DNA from: Siphonodentalium dalli
Taxonomy: Eukaryota; Mollusca; Scaphopoda; Gadilida; Siphonodentaliidae
Length of the DNA: 64,000 nt
Assembly: GCA_032622095.1 (NCBI GenBank)
Contig: CP136062.1
Location: 4,154,001 to 4,218,000 of the forward strand
Direction: 5' to 3'
Position numbers and translations under genes: made by a program. Under the pieces are notes generated by a model. It ran no database searches, was not told the DNA's origin, and worked only from the letters and a program-made list of their open reading frames with translations. This document shows positions 1 through 10,375 of the stretch, piece by piece (positions within the stretch are counted from its first letter, which is position 1; each line of letters begins with the position of its first letter).

Positions 1-517
1 TACCGTCCCATCTAGTTCTGCAATTTCCAAAGGTTGTTCTGCGTTTTGCAGCTGCTATCCCATCAGCGAAAATAGTTGTTTTAATCTTTAATGGTCATGA
101 CGTCGAAAAGATGTTAGCTGTTCTGCGTTTTCTAATACCGTCCCATCCCAATTATGGTCAATAAAAAGGGATCACCGATCTAATACCGTCCCATCCCGTT
201 CTGCAATTTCGCTTCCGTCCCATCAGCGAAAAAAAACATGTTTTCATCTTGATTATGGTCATTAAAATGTTACAATGAACGAAATATGAATGCATGGGGT
301 GATTTGGTGTTTGTTTACATTTTCGTTCTGCAATTTCATACGGTTGTTCTGCGCTTTAATACCGCTTCCGTTCCGTCCCATCAGCGAATAAAAACATGTT
401 TTAATCTTGATTGTGGTCATTAAAATGCTACAATGATGTCGAGAAGATGTTAATCTAACATTTTATGTAAAAATATCGCCGCGGGACGGGGAAATGTGAA
501 TGCATGGGATGATTTGG
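1..517. repeat. Tandem array of ~190-210-bp units (left edge open)
   Basis: Successive units share GTTCTGCAATTTC, a TACCGTCCCATC word, a TTAATCTTGATTATGGTCA-like stretch, and GATGTTAATCTAACATTTTATG followed by a GGGACGGGGAAAT-like end. Restarts at TGCATGGGGTGATTTGG are visible near 292, 501 and 676. The array runs off the left edge and continues into repeat R. No coding potential is evident. Confidence 0.75.
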
Positions 518-722
518 TGTTTGTTTACATTTTCGTTCTGCAATTTCGCTTCCGTCCCATCGACGAAAAAAGTTGTTTTCATCTTGATTATGGTCAATAA
601 AATGCTACAGTGATGTCGAAAAGATGTTAATCTAACATTTTATGCAAAAATATCACCGTGGGACAGGGAAATATGAATGTATGGGGTGATTTGGAGTTTA
701 CATTTTCGTTCTGCGTTTGACC
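518..722 (+). repeat. Repeat R, copy A, left part
   Basis: This stretch matches 22053-22260 almost base for base, from the TTTGTTTACATTTTCG start to the shared GTTTGACCGTAA at the right end. In copy B the sequence continues for about 60 bp and then reaches the segment that here appears only at 12429, after the retrotransposon. This is therefore the left half of a repeat interrupted by the Ty3 element. Confidence 0.85.
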
Positions 723-1058
723 GTAAACGTAATCCGACGTTTGTTTGTCACAATTGTGAAACCAAAGTTTCGAGGCTTATTACCTTGTGGAAACAATGCT
801 CTTTATTGTTGTTGTTTTCCCAAACAGTAAATAATTCATGTTCAAATGCGTCTGTGTACGTATTCTTGCCCTGTGTTTCATACACGACCGATTATACTGA
901 AGAGTCTGACTAACTCAAATAAACACGACGCTCTGAATTATATCATGGTCCATTAATGCTGATAGATAACTGGTTATCTGAGAGTGTTGTCCTCTTGCTT
1001 TGACCGATGTTTATAGAGTTTTCACTGCCTGAGAGTGTAAGGAATAGATACATCCTTT

Positions 1059-1570
1059 TTGGATTTGATTAAGGGGTAATTGATATAATGAAAATAATTT
1101 GCTTTTGAGTATGCATTGAATTTGATTAAGGTGGTAGCTATTATAATATAATATTTTGCTTATGGTTATACATTGGATTTGATTAAGGGGTAATTGATAT
1201 AATGAAAATAATTTGCTTTTGAGCATGCATTGGACTTGATTAAGGTGGTAGTTAGTATAATAGAATATTGTGCTTAGGGATTAAGGGGTAATTGATATAA
1301 TGGAAATAATTTGCTTTTGAGTATGCATTGAATTTGATTAAGGTGGTAGCTATTATAATATAATATTTTGCTTATGGTTATACACTGGATTTGATTAAGG
1401 GGTAATTTATATAATGGAAATAATTTGCTTTTGAGTAGGCATTGGATTTGATTAAGGTGGTAGTTATTATAATATAATATTTTGCTTATGGTTATATATT
1501 GGATTTGATTAAGGGGTAATTGATATAATGAAAATAATTTGCTTTCGAGTATGCATTGGATTTGATTAAA
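1059..1570. repeat. ~106-115-bp tandem repeats inside the 5' LTR
   Basis: About five units begin with GGATTTGATTAAGGGGTAAT. Each contains two related half-units, one with AAGGGGTAATTGATATAATG and one with AAGGTGGTAG followed by TATTATAATATAATATTTTG. The same array is present in the 3' LTR at about 10943-11460. Confidence 0.85.
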
Positions 1571-1716
1571 GTGGTAGTTATGCTTTATTATTATTAAGGG
1601 GGTGGACTTTGATAAATGTATTTGTTATTATTGGGGTGGGTAGATGAAAAGTTTTAGTTTTTTTGTTATGCCGTGATCATATTTTGACGCCCAGAGGTGA
1701 ATCAGTTATGTCCCGT

Positions 1717-1726
1717 TATATAAATA
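1717..1726 (+). promoter_or_regulatory. Possible LTR TATA box
   Basis: TATATAAATA lies about 820 bp before the LTR end and is identical in the 3' LTR at 11601-11610. It is a candidate core promoter for the element; no other promoter element was recognised, so this is an inference from motif and position. Confidence 0.35.
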
Positions 1727-2546
1727 ACGTAATGAGTTGCTCCCACGATTTTCATGGGGTCGGCTGAGTTTGGATTTCCGGGAGACTGCCGAGCTGGGAT
1801 TTCTTAGGGATCCTTACTCAGTTAGCCCTTTATACCACTGGATAACACTTAATAATTTAATATTTATTGAATGATTTCATTTATTAATATTTAGACTCCA
1901 CCTCACTATATTGTCACGGCATATCAAAATAGAAATAATCATCAAATATATATAGACAATAAATCGCATCAATTTTTAGTTTTGTTTGTGTTATCTCCCT
2001 TTTTCATCAGCCTGGGTATATCCTTGTTAGGTTCCATCAGTGGTAGTCGTCTCTATCTTGCCATGTGAGCAAGACCCTTTGCTTTAGCTGCTCGTTTCTC
2101 TGTTATTAATGGATTGAACCTACATTTCTAAATCCGCTAATTATATTTATAAAATAATCTTAACTTATTCCGAGTGGGGTCATAGTACAAGTTTCGACTT
2201 GGACTTGTGACACTACTGGGGAATAGGTCACAATTTGACTGCATTTTTTTTGGTCTTATCTTAAGTTAAGGTATAAGTTGATCTATATTAAATGACACGT
2301 AGTTCCCTTTTTATTTTTCATTCTTGCACAACAAGTATAATTAGTCTTGACTACATTTAGTTCACCACACATAACAAGTTTTGAGCTTATAACTGACTCC
2401 AAGTTATTCACAATTATGGAGTTCCATCGCTTAGCGCGTCAATGGTAACAATGAACCCCATTCCATTCTTGATTAACGGTCCTCCCATTAAAAGAGAAAT
2501 AAAACTGTAGTTTCTATATAACCCTAGAGTACAATTCGCTACAGAT

Positions 2547-2564
2547 TGGCGCCCGATATGGGAC
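2547..2564 (+). other. Primer binding site, tRNA-Lys-like
   Basis: TGGCGCCCGATATGGGAC starts three bases after the 5' LTR end. From general knowledge the site complementary to the 3' end of animal tRNA-Lys reads TGGCGCCCGAACAGGGAC, so 16 of 18 bases agree. Position and sequence together support priming of minus-strand DNA by tRNA-Lys. Confidence 0.75.
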
Positions 2565-3520
2565 CGTTAAGATATACAAGTATACGTTTATCCAGCCTTA
2601 TGCACTTTTGAAAAACGAGTATATAAAAGGACTAAGGGGAGAGGTATGGTTATCCAGGCAATAAAACACTCATAAAGAATGTCTGAATAAATAAATGAAC
2701 CTATTATACATGTGTATTCTTACAATGGCAATCCCCAGATAAATATACCATTCTAGAGGGGGGTAATGTTTTTCGTGTAATATTTATAGCCTACTGTTTA
2801 GCAGGGAGCTATAGACTCTAACGCCATTAAAGTTGGGGGAAACAATAGCAATGCAACATTTAAGTTGTTTTTCTTTATCGACTTATGACAACGCTCTTTA
2901 TGAACTTAAATAAATATTGAAACAGTGATATCTGGGTTTATTTGAGTTCGAAAGGGGTTTAAATGGGCATTGCTTAATATATGTATAATGAACGTAGTTG
3001 TGTCAGTCCTGTCCATTCTTCCGTCCATCCGTGTGTCCGTCAATAGTGGCCATAACTTCCGTAGATTTCACTCTGATATTCATGAAGACATATAATTTTA
3101 TAAACCTCAAATTAAGCCCCGCCTATCGAGTAAGATGGCCGATGTTACTATTTTTAGACTTTGAGTATGCATAATTCTGCTGTGGTTTTTTTTAGTGTCC
3201 AGATGATTACTTGAGAGTGGGTTATGTTTGTTTAGTAATTCTTATTCTGTTTTTTTCCTGGTGACTTAATCAGACCTCGTATCTCGAAAATAATTTCAGA
3301 ATGGGATTTTTTGTTTGTTTGTTTTTTTTTACTTAGAGAAATCACATTTCCTGTGTTGTGTTTATTGTTCACCCACTTACACGAGACAGTCATGGGCGGT
3401 TATCCAGTAACCAATGCCTGTGCATTGGTATTTAAGTTTCTTTTATATATATACCCAGGTAGATGAAATACAAATCGGAATTTTTGCTCTATGGTCTTCT
3501 CCCCTCAATGTTAATTTAAT
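2565..3520 (+). other. Retrotransposon 5' leader, non-coding
   Basis: This is nearly 1 kb between primer binding site and the first gag ATG, with no convincing reading frame. Around 3010-3130 there is a CCGTCCATCCGTGTGTCCGT run followed by GGCCATAACTTCCG, which resembles the dispersed (GGAC)n-type repeats of this window and suggests that the leader has picked up host repeat sequence. Confidence 0.6.
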
Positions 3521-5614
3521 ATGAATTCTTTAATCCAATCATTTGATAGTAACTCTGATAGAGTTCAAAAAGTTATAGAGGAATTTGAACAATTTAACAA
3601 TGATTTGAAACATCGACGCAGTAACAAGATTAACACACATAGCCAGTCAGTACAGACTGAGTTATCTATTCACCATGTCCCATCTCCACATATCAATGTG
3701 TTTGTTATGCCAGATAATTTTGATGGCCAAACATCCGTTGAATTATGGATCGCTCATTTTGAGAGTTGTGTCTCTCTAAATGATTGGACGAATGAACAAG
3801 CCACAAAGTTACTTGCTACTGTGCTCAGAGATTCCGCGTTAGAATATTACATGTCTCTCTCCAGTCGACAAAAGGTAAACTTTCCAGAGTTACTATCTGG
3901 ATTGAAGGAAAGATTTTCTCCAATAGAAAATGTCACCTTATTCCGTAGACAGTTTTGGGATTATGAACAGTTACAACATCAAACTTTTCCAGAAAGCATA
4001 ACTCAATTATGCATTCTGGCAAAGAAAGCTTTCCCGGATTTTTCAAATCAAGATCGGGATTTGTTGATCAAAGATCAATTCATATTATCTTTGCACGATG
4101 CTGATATTCAGTTACAGGTTAGGCACGCAAAACCCCAAAATAGTAATGAAGCTATGCGTATAGCAATGGAAGAGCTCTGTTTACAAAACATATGTCCCAT
4201 GGAAACGTCGATGGAAATTGAGCATGCTAATAGGCTGGAAATAGATCTTGAGAATCTTGAGAAACAAATTGATTCCATGCAACAACAAATGCAACAACCA
4301 CCATTGTACAAAGGTCATTTCCATGCAAATGTTGAAATTCCTGTTAGAACTGTAACTTCTGCGGATAATATAGAGTTAGAGACTGGTGATAACCAGCAAG
4401 TAGTAGGGAAAGCAACTCTGAATGGACGAATTGGCAAGAAGAAATGTAAATTTTTAGTGGACAGTGGGTCTGCTGTTAGCCTCATTAATCTAAAATTCTA
4501 TGAGTCTTTACCAAAAAGATTCAAGAATAAAATCAAACCATATGAGGTGCCGTTGATGGGTATTACTTCCAATGAAGTAAAAGTCTATGGCATGATAGAA
4601 TTGCCCGTTCGATTTGAACAGAAGACTGTCACAATTAGATTTTTTATTGTTCAAATTGACCTGGATGGTATACTTGGACATGATTTCTTCTTTGAAAATA
4701 AGATTAAAATTGATTATGGCACCGGTCGGTGTACTTTCAAAGATGCAAGTATTGATATGTCTATTGAAAATTCGGTCATCCCATTAAGTGTGAAACTTTT
4801 TGATGATGTTCATATACCACCAAGATCTGAAATTTTAACGGAAGCTTATGTTGATGGAACTGTTCATAATGATTGCCAATGTTTTATTTTAGAATCAATT
4901 CCTATTGATGCTGATATAATATCAGGCCGCACATTGTGTTCTCGTAATCAGTTTTCAAAACTTCCAATAAGATTAATTAATTTATCTTATTCACCTTATA
5001 CTGTTTGTCATAATACTACAGTTAGTCTTTTACAGGAAGCCAGTGAACCACTTGAGTTGGGAGATGATGTTAGCCCAACAGCTTGGGATGATATGATGGC
5101 AAGATCTGTCCAAAATTTAAATCAACATCGACAAAAACATTTTACTAATTTAATGACAGATTACCATGACAGCTTTAGCCAGTTTGAAGGTGACTTTGGT
5201 AGAACAAATATTTTAAAACATCACATTGATATACAGGGCCATACACCGATTCGCAAAAGGGCTTTTAGACTTCCTGCTTTCAAAAAGCAGGAGGCAGATA
5301 GATTAGTTGATGAAATGTTACAACATGATATTATTGAACCATCACAGAGCCCCTGGGCTGTCCCTATTGTATTGGTTAAAAAGAAAAGTGGAAAATATCG
5401 TTTTTGTATCGATTATAGGGCCCTTAATTCTATCACTAAGAAAGATGCATTTCCGTTACCAAGAATAGATGAAACTTTAGACACTCTTTCTGGCTCAAAG
5501 TGGTTCTCTACGTTGGATTTATCTTCTGGATACTGGCAGGTAGAATTGGATGAAAATTCCCGGGAAATCACTGCCTTTACGACGGTACATCATTATATAA
5601 TTTTAAGGTTTTAG
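3521..5614 (+). CDS. Ty3/gypsy Gag-protease and N-terminal reverse transcriptase
   Basis: A 697-residue frame. Residues ~50-235 are a retrotransposon Gag (LWIAHFESC, ATVLRDSALEYY, ERFSP), the particle-forming protein. Residues ~235-262 are Glu/Gln-rich and look coiled-coil. A retropepsin-like protease follows with its catalytic motif FLVDSGSAVSL at 311-321. RT begins near 590 with VLVKKKSGKYRFCIDYRALN and includes FSTLDLSSGYW at 662-672. Gag and Pol are in one frame, so no frameshift is needed between them. No CCHC zinc knuckle is visible between Gag and protease, where many Ty3/gypsy elements have one. The frame is lost after ITAFTT; the expected continuation (KVLAFGLCNAP) is present at once in another frame, so this is a mutation, not the natural end. 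The start ATG is the first in frame. Confidence 0.92.
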   Translation: MNSLIQSFDSNSDRVQKVIEEFEQFNNDLKHRRSNKINTHSQSVQTELSIHHVPSPHINVFVMPDNFDGQTSVELWIAHFESCVSLNDWTNEQATKLLATVLRDSALEYYMSLSSRQKVNFPELLSGLKERFSPIENVTLFRRQFWDYEQLQHQTFPESITQLCILAKKAFPDFSNQDRDLLIKDQFILSLHDADIQLQVRHAKPQNSNEAMRIAMEELCLQNICPMETSMEIEHANRLEIDLENLEKQIDSMQQQMQQPPLYKGHFHANVEIPVRTVTSADNIELETGDNQQVVGKATLNGRIGKKKCKFLVDSGSAVSLINLKFYESLPKRFKNKIKPYEVPLMGITSNEVKVYGMIELPVRFEQKTVTIRFFIVQIDLDGILGHDFFFENKIKIDYGTGRCTFKDASIDMSIENSVIPLSVKLFDDVHIPPRSEILTEAYVDGTVHNDCQCFILESIPIDADIISGRTLCSRNQFSKLPIRLINLSYSPYTVCHNTTVSLLQEASEPLELGDDVSPTAWDDMMARSVQNLNQHRQKHFTNLMTDYHDSFSQFEGDFGRTNILKHHIDIQGHTPIRKRAFRLPAFKKQEADRLVDEMLQHDIIEPSQSPWAVPIVLVKKKSGKYRFCIDYRALNSITKKDAFPLPRIDETLDTLSGSKWFSTLDLSSGYWQVELDENSREITAFTTVHHYIILRF

Positions 5615-7515
5615 CATTTGGATTATGTAATGCCCCAAGCACTTTTGAACGTCTCATGGAGATTGTATTGAAGGGCTTACATTGGAACGTATTCCTAGTT
5701 TATTTAGACGATATCATTGTATATAGTTCATCGTTTAAACAACAATTAGAACGTATTAAAATAGTTCTAGATTGCCTTAAGAATGCTGGTTTAAAATTAA
5801 ACCCAGAAAAATATCATTTCTGCCAAACGAAAGTGGAGTATCTCGGTCATATCATTGATGAGCATGGAATACACCCCGACCCTAAGAAAATTGACAAAAT
5901 CCAAAATTGGCCTAGACCACATAATATCACCACGGTTAGGGGTTTCGTAGGATTGTGTTCCTACTACAGGAAATTCATTAAGAATTTCTCTGCTATGTCA
6001 TCTCCATTACATGATTTGACTAAGAAAGATGTAAAATTTCAATGGGGACCAGCTCAAGAAACATCCTTTCAACAATTAAAAGAATGTCTGTGTGGTTCCG
6101 ATGTCTTAGCCTATCCTGATTTTAATCATTCATTCATATTAGATACTGATGCTAGTGACGTAGCTTCTGGGGGGATATTATCGCAAAATATTGATGGAAA
6201 GGAACGAGTAATATCATATTTTAGCAAGATACATTCTAAACCTGAGAAAAATTATAGTACGACCCGGAAAGAATTGTTAGCAATTATCAAATGTCTCAAA
6301 TATTATAGGCCATATCTGCTCGGGCGGAAGTTCCTTCTCAGGACAGATCATGGGTCCCTCCAATGGCTACTTAAATTCAAAGAACCGAATGGGCAGATGG
6401 CTAGGTGGTTCGAAATACTAAGTGAATTTGATTTTACAGTTCAACACCGTCCTGGCACCCAACATCGCAATGCAGATGCATTAAGCCGGATCCCCATTAA
6501 TGTAGTAGATGTGGTAAGTGATGACGACAACATCCAGAAGGCGCAGAACAACGACAACATCATTGGTAAGTTCATCTCTATATTAAAAACATTCAAAGAT
6601 AAGCCCAATGCTGACTTTATAGCCGAGCACTCTCCTCAGCTGCAATACTATTTACGAAATTGGAATAGTTATACCTTTGAAAATAACATGTTATATAGAA
6701 TATGGTATGATGAAAAGCTGAAAGAGACGAAATTGTTATGGGTTGTACCGACGGATTTGAAACAGAAAGTCTTAAAATCTGCCCACAGTATAATAACTGG
6801 TGGCCATTTGGGAGTGCGGAAAACAATGAGTAAGATTTTGCAGTCATGTCACTGGCATGGTATCAGCACAGATACCAAGGATTTTATTCTTTGTTGTCCA
6901 TCCTGTCAAAGACGGAAACCAGGAACAAAATCCATGAGAGCTCCACTTAAAATAGATGTCCCCAGAGAACCATTAGAACGCATAGCTATGGACGTTCTTG
7001 GTCCTTTACCTGTTACAGAAACAGGCAATAAATATATTCTTTTAATCACTGATTATTATACCAAATTTGTCGAAGCATATCCATTGCCTAATCAACAAGC
7101 GGTGGTCATTATTGATTGCTTAATAGATTTCTGCTCAAGATATGGATTTCCGAAGCATTTACATAGTGACCAAGGTACAAATTTTGAATCGCTGTTAGTG
7201 CAACAGCTATGTCAATGTTTTGGAATTTCTAAAACGAGAACCACTGCATATCACCCGCAAAGTGATGGACAGGTGGAACGTTTTAATCGCACTTTACTTA
7301 AAATGATGTCTGCTTTTATAAATGATAAACAATCAGATTGGGATGTTTACCTTCCATTATTATTGATGGCATACCGTAGTTCCGAACACGATACTACTGG
7401 TGTTTCGGGAGAGAGATTAATATTCCCCTCACAATGTTCACTAAAACACCTCAAACAACAAATGAGTCTGTGGGTCCGTACTTACAAAACCTTCGTAGAG
7501 TTCATCAGGCTCTAG
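5590..7515 (+). CDS. Ty3/gypsy Pol: RT catalytic part, RNase H, integrase core (frame-broken)
   Basis: This is the continuation of Pol after a 1-nt frame break near 5585; the first ATG in this frame is at 5656 but homologous sequence begins about 65 bp earlier. Counting from that ATG: RT active site YLDD at 16-19, LGHII thumb region at 63-67, RNase H with DTDASD (163-168), E206 and RTDHGSL (229-235), and PGTQHRNADALSR at its end. Integrase follows: zinc-binding H377, H384, C414, C417, then the DDE catalytic core D446, D505, E541, with 35 residues between the last two. It copies element RNA into DNA, removes the RNA strand and inserts the copy into host DNA. The frame ends early at 7515 because a second break near 7400 moves the real sequence to another frame. 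Confidence 0.92.
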   Translation, partial: SLYNFKVLAFGLCNAPSTFERLMEIVLKGLHWNVFLVYLDDIIVYSSSFKQQLERIKIVLDCLKNAGLKLNPEKYHFCQTKVEYLGHIIDEHGIHPDPKKIDKIQNWPRPHNITTVRGFVGLCSYYRKFIKNFSAMSSPLHDLTKKDVKFQWGPAQETSFQQLKECLCGSDVLAYPDFNHSFILDTDASDVASGGILSQNIDGKERVISYFSKIHSKPEKNYSTTRKELLAIIKCLKYYRPYLLGRKFLLRTDHGSLQWLLKFKEPNGQMARWFEILSEFDFTVQHRPGTQHRNADALSRIPINVVDVVSDDDNIQKAQNNDNIIGKFISILKTFKDKPNADFIAEHSPQLQYYLRNWNSYTFENNMLYRIWYDEKLKETKLLWVVPTDLKQKVLKSAHSIITGGHLGVRKTMSKILQSCHWHGISTDTKDFILCCPSCQRRKPGTKSMRAPLKIDVPREPLERIAMDVLGPLPVTETGNKYILLITDYYTKFVEAYPLPNQQAVVIIDCLIDFCSRYGFPKHLHSDQGTNFESLLVQQLCQCFGISKTRTTAYHPQSDGQVERFNRTLLKMMSAFINDKQSDWDVYLPLLLMAYRSSEHDTTGVSGERLIFPSQCSLKHLKQQMSLWVRTYKTFVEFIRL

Positions 7516-7973
7516 GAGAATTGGTGTTTAAAAATACACAGAAAGAGTTATGCAGAAGAAAACAATTTTATGATCAGAAGATTTTTGGGAAGCCCTTAAT
7601 AGAAGGAGATCAGGTTTGGCTATTTACACCGGCTACTAAAAAAGGTCGATCACCCAAATTAACCACATTCTGGCATGGGCCCTTTAAGATCATAAAGAAA
7701 TTATCAGATATAAATTATATTGTGAAAGTTGGACCAAGGAAAGAAAAAGTTATTCATTTTAACAGATTAAGAAAGTATATTGAACCATCTCATCAAGAAG
7801 AATCTGAGGTTCAGGGGGCAATGTTAGATGATGCATCCATATCTAATGAAAGTTCTGATGAAATACCACCTCAAATTATAGACGATTGGGATATTAGTAG
7901 TCTCACTCCCAGAAGAACACGAGTTGGGCGAGAAGTTAGGAAACCAAGATGGTTGGATGATTTTCTTCCCTGA
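7404..7973 (+). CDS. Ty3/gypsy integrase C-terminal region (frame-broken continuation)
   Basis: This is the integrase tail, read in a different frame from the upstream Pol. The element sequence picks up with GREINIPL about 30 bp before the first ATG (7434). It holds a basic helical stretch, then GDQVWLFTP and the GPFKII and VIHFNRLRKY motifs, which correspond to the GPY/F integrase C-terminal module that contacts DNA and directs strand transfer. The last ~60 residues are acidic and end with a basic KPRWLDDFLP tail. Compared with the family pattern, about six residues seem to be missing at the break, as a deletion of about 19 nt would cause. The stop at 7971-7973 is 221 bp before the polypurine tract, so it is probably the natural Pol end. 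Confidence 0.85.
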   Translation, partial: FGREINIPLTMFTKTPQTTNESVGPYLQNLRRVHQALGELVFKNTQKELCRRKQFYDQKIFGKPLIEGDQVWLFTPATKKGRSPKLTTFWHGPFKIIKKLSDINYIVKVGPRKEKVIHFNRLRKYIEPSHQEESEVQGAMLDDASISNESSDEIPPQIIDDWDISSLTPRRTRVGREVRKPRWLDDFLP

Positions 7974-8194
7974 GAATTAATATATTGCCTTTATTTCAGG
8001 GTCTAATTATACGGAGTCACAAGGAAGAAGTGTTATATGCCTTCATTATACAACTCTGGAACCTTTTATGATACATCAACTATATAGGATGAAGATAAAG
8101 TGCCACCAGATCAGTGACACTTTTGTTGTTTTGTTCTATCGTTCTTTCTGTCATTCGATTGATGTCATATTTTGAACGACGAGGACGACGTCCC
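7974..8194 (+). other. Short 3' untranslated stretch of the Ty3 element
   Basis: It lies between the Pol stop and the polypurine tract. No reading frame, hairpin or repeat was recognised. Confidence 0.6.
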
Positions 8195-8210
8195 GGAGGG
8201 GTGAGGGTGG
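8195..8210 (+). promoter_or_regulatory. Polypurine tract (plus-strand primer)
   Basis: GGAGGGGTGAGGGTGG is directly followed by TGTAACAATT, a canonical LTR start. The LTR end GCTACA forms the short inverted repeat with TGTAAC (TGTA/TACA). No comparable purine run lies next to 10607, where the two LTR copies begin to match, so this site defines the 3' LTR start. A weaker alternative is the G-rich run near 8591-8607. Confidence 0.65.
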
Positions 8211-9349
8211 TGTAACAATTCTGCCTTGTGTCAATTGTATTGTAAATCAGTGAAGGCTCTTTAATCATGGGTTGTCGCATTAAATCGGAAAGGTAATTGT
8301 CTCTTTAAATATTCGAGCGAGAATTGACTAAACATCTTTAATGTGTCGCATCAAAGTGGTCAGACGAGATCAATCATTAATTCACGGGTGAATGCACGCT
8401 CAGTTGAACGATAGCTTGTGAAGCGTCGTTCACTCACGGTGATTGACAACAGGAATCTCGGGTGAACCCATGTAATTTACGATTGGCTCGCGAAGATCAG
8501 TGAAGCGCTATTTAGGAAAATATTTCTAGTGAATCGGCAGTTGACTTGAACTTCCAAAGACTAAGGTATGTGTTGCTAAAACTTCTTCTTAGGGGGGTGG
8601 GGGGTGGCAATTATTTCGTGAGTTTCGGGGAGATGACAATATTTTTATTTAATTTTCCATGTTCGACCAAGTTAATTTTCCAAGCTAATTTGTCTTGTCC
8701 GAATGTATTCGCGCTTGAAATAATTCCCTGCGTTAACTGATATTCATAACCATTACAAACGCGATAATATTACGCTATATTAATGGTGTACCCTAGCCAC
8801 CGATGTATATCTGGCATAAACTTCTATATCGGACGTTGTTAAGTGTAAAACACGTGTCAATGGGGAACGGAATATCGTCGCGACACTGGGCCATGGTATG
8901 ACTGTAATTTTGGACTAACGTAGGGCGTCGCTGTCCAATTGTCAATTTATCTTACTTACGCATATCGTCAAACAAAGGTTGAGACCATATACATAAATCT
9001 GTTCAATCGAGAATTTAGACTCATCACATAATTCCTCGAAAACATTGTCATTAAACCATATGTAAATTTACTGTACTCATCGTCGTTGGCGGCAAAATTA
9101 CTCTCTTCCTGCACCAGCACCACTATCATCTCTTAAGGTCATTATTATTGCATGCCAGTATTCTTTAGTTTGTTATTTTATTTAGTTTATGAAAAATCTG
9201 ATAGAATAGACTAACTACGATGAGTACAGGGGTGTGGAAAAATTGAATTTTATGGACGGGTCTGCTTTGTCACCCCTTTTTGACATTTGTTGTTAAAAGT
9301 TATATATTACTCAAACGGAAGGATGCGATGAGTCTATATGTCGAATAAC

Positions 9350-10375
9350 TTGTATGATATTTATAATATTCTCAAATAGAATTACCTCCCATTTCTGTTT
9401 ACATTATCGTTGGGAAATTTCGCGCCACGCCGAAATAACATATACCGGAAGTATCGAAAATCGTGTGTGATGCGAACCACGTGCATTTGAAAAGATGTCA
9501 TTTCTGATCCGGTATGGTATTGTTTGGTAAATGCGGCCCCAAAATTTAGCCAAGATATTAGCAAGCAGTTTGTGGAATTCTGATCAATTATATGTCGAAT
9601 AACTTGTATGATATTTCTAATATTCTCAAATAGAATTACCTCCCATTTCTGTTTACATTATCGTTGGGAAATTTCGCGCCACGCCGAAATAACATATACC
9701 GGAAGTATCGAAAATCGTGTGTGATGCGAACCACGTGCATTTGAGAAGATGTCATTTCTGATCCGGTATTGTTTGGTAAATGCGGCCCCAAAATTTAGCC
9801 AAGATATTAGCGAGCAGTTTGTGGAATTCTGATCAATTTTATGTCAAATAAACTTGTATGATGTTTCTAATTTTTCTCAAATAGAATTACCCCCCATTTC
9901 TGTTTACATTATCGTTGGGAAATTTCGCGCTACGCCGAAATAACATATACCGGAAGTAACGAAAATCGTGTGTGATACGAACCACGTACATTTGTAAAAA
10001 TGTCATTTCTATTCTGGTATGGTATTTGGGTAAATGCGGCCCCAAAAATTTAGCCAAGATAAAAGCGAGCAGTTGTGGAATTATGATAAATTTTATGTCA
10101 AATAAACTTGTATGATGTTTATAATTTTTCTCAAATAGAATTACCCCCCATTTCTGTTTACATTATCGTTGGGAAATTTCGCGTTACGCCGAAATAACAT
10201 ATACCGGAAGTAACGAAAATCGTGTGTGATACGAACCACGTACATTTGTAAAAATGTCATTTCTATTCTGGTATGGTATTTGGGTAAATGCGGCCCCAAA
10301 AATTTAGCCAAGATAAAAGCGAGCAGTTGTGGAATTATGATAAATTTTATGTCAAATAAACTTGTATGATGTCTC
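9350..10375. repeat. ~252-bp tandem repeat, four copies, inside the 3' LTR
   Basis: Units start near 9350, 9602, 9852 and 10108 at CTTGTATGATATTTCTAAT-like sequence and share TTACATTATCGTTGGGAAAT, TAACATATACCGGAAGTA and GCGGCCCCAAAA. Units 3 and 4 are nearly identical, which indicates recent local duplication. A fifth partial unit begins near 10360. Confidence 0.9.

Larger units (their letters stand above)
723..2543 (+). repeat. 5' LTR (3'-most 1.82 kb only)
   Basis: It is near-identical to 10607-12428 and ends, like the 3' LTR, in GCTACA just before the primer binding site. It does not begin with TG: similarity to the 3' LTR starts abruptly at GTAAACGTAATCC, while the 3' LTR appears to start 2.4 kb earlier at 8211. 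The left junction shares GTAA with the flanking repeat R, which suggests a microhomology deletion. It contains a tandem array (about 1059-1570) and a TATA-like element near 1717. Confidence 0.85.

Noticed and set aside
2041-2110. A tRNA gene in the LTR
   Set aside because: Words around GGTTCCATC looked B-box-like, but I could not form an acceptor stem or cloverleaf.
5560-5600. Programmed ribosomal frameshift in Ty3 pol
   Set aside because: The break is in the middle of the RT domain. Programmed shifts lie between gag and pol, which here are already in one frame.
8591-8607. G-rich run after TTCTTCTTA as the polypurine tract
   Set aside because: It is plausible by composition, but the following TGGCAATT does not form an inverted pair with the LTR end GCTACA as TGTAAC at 8211 does.
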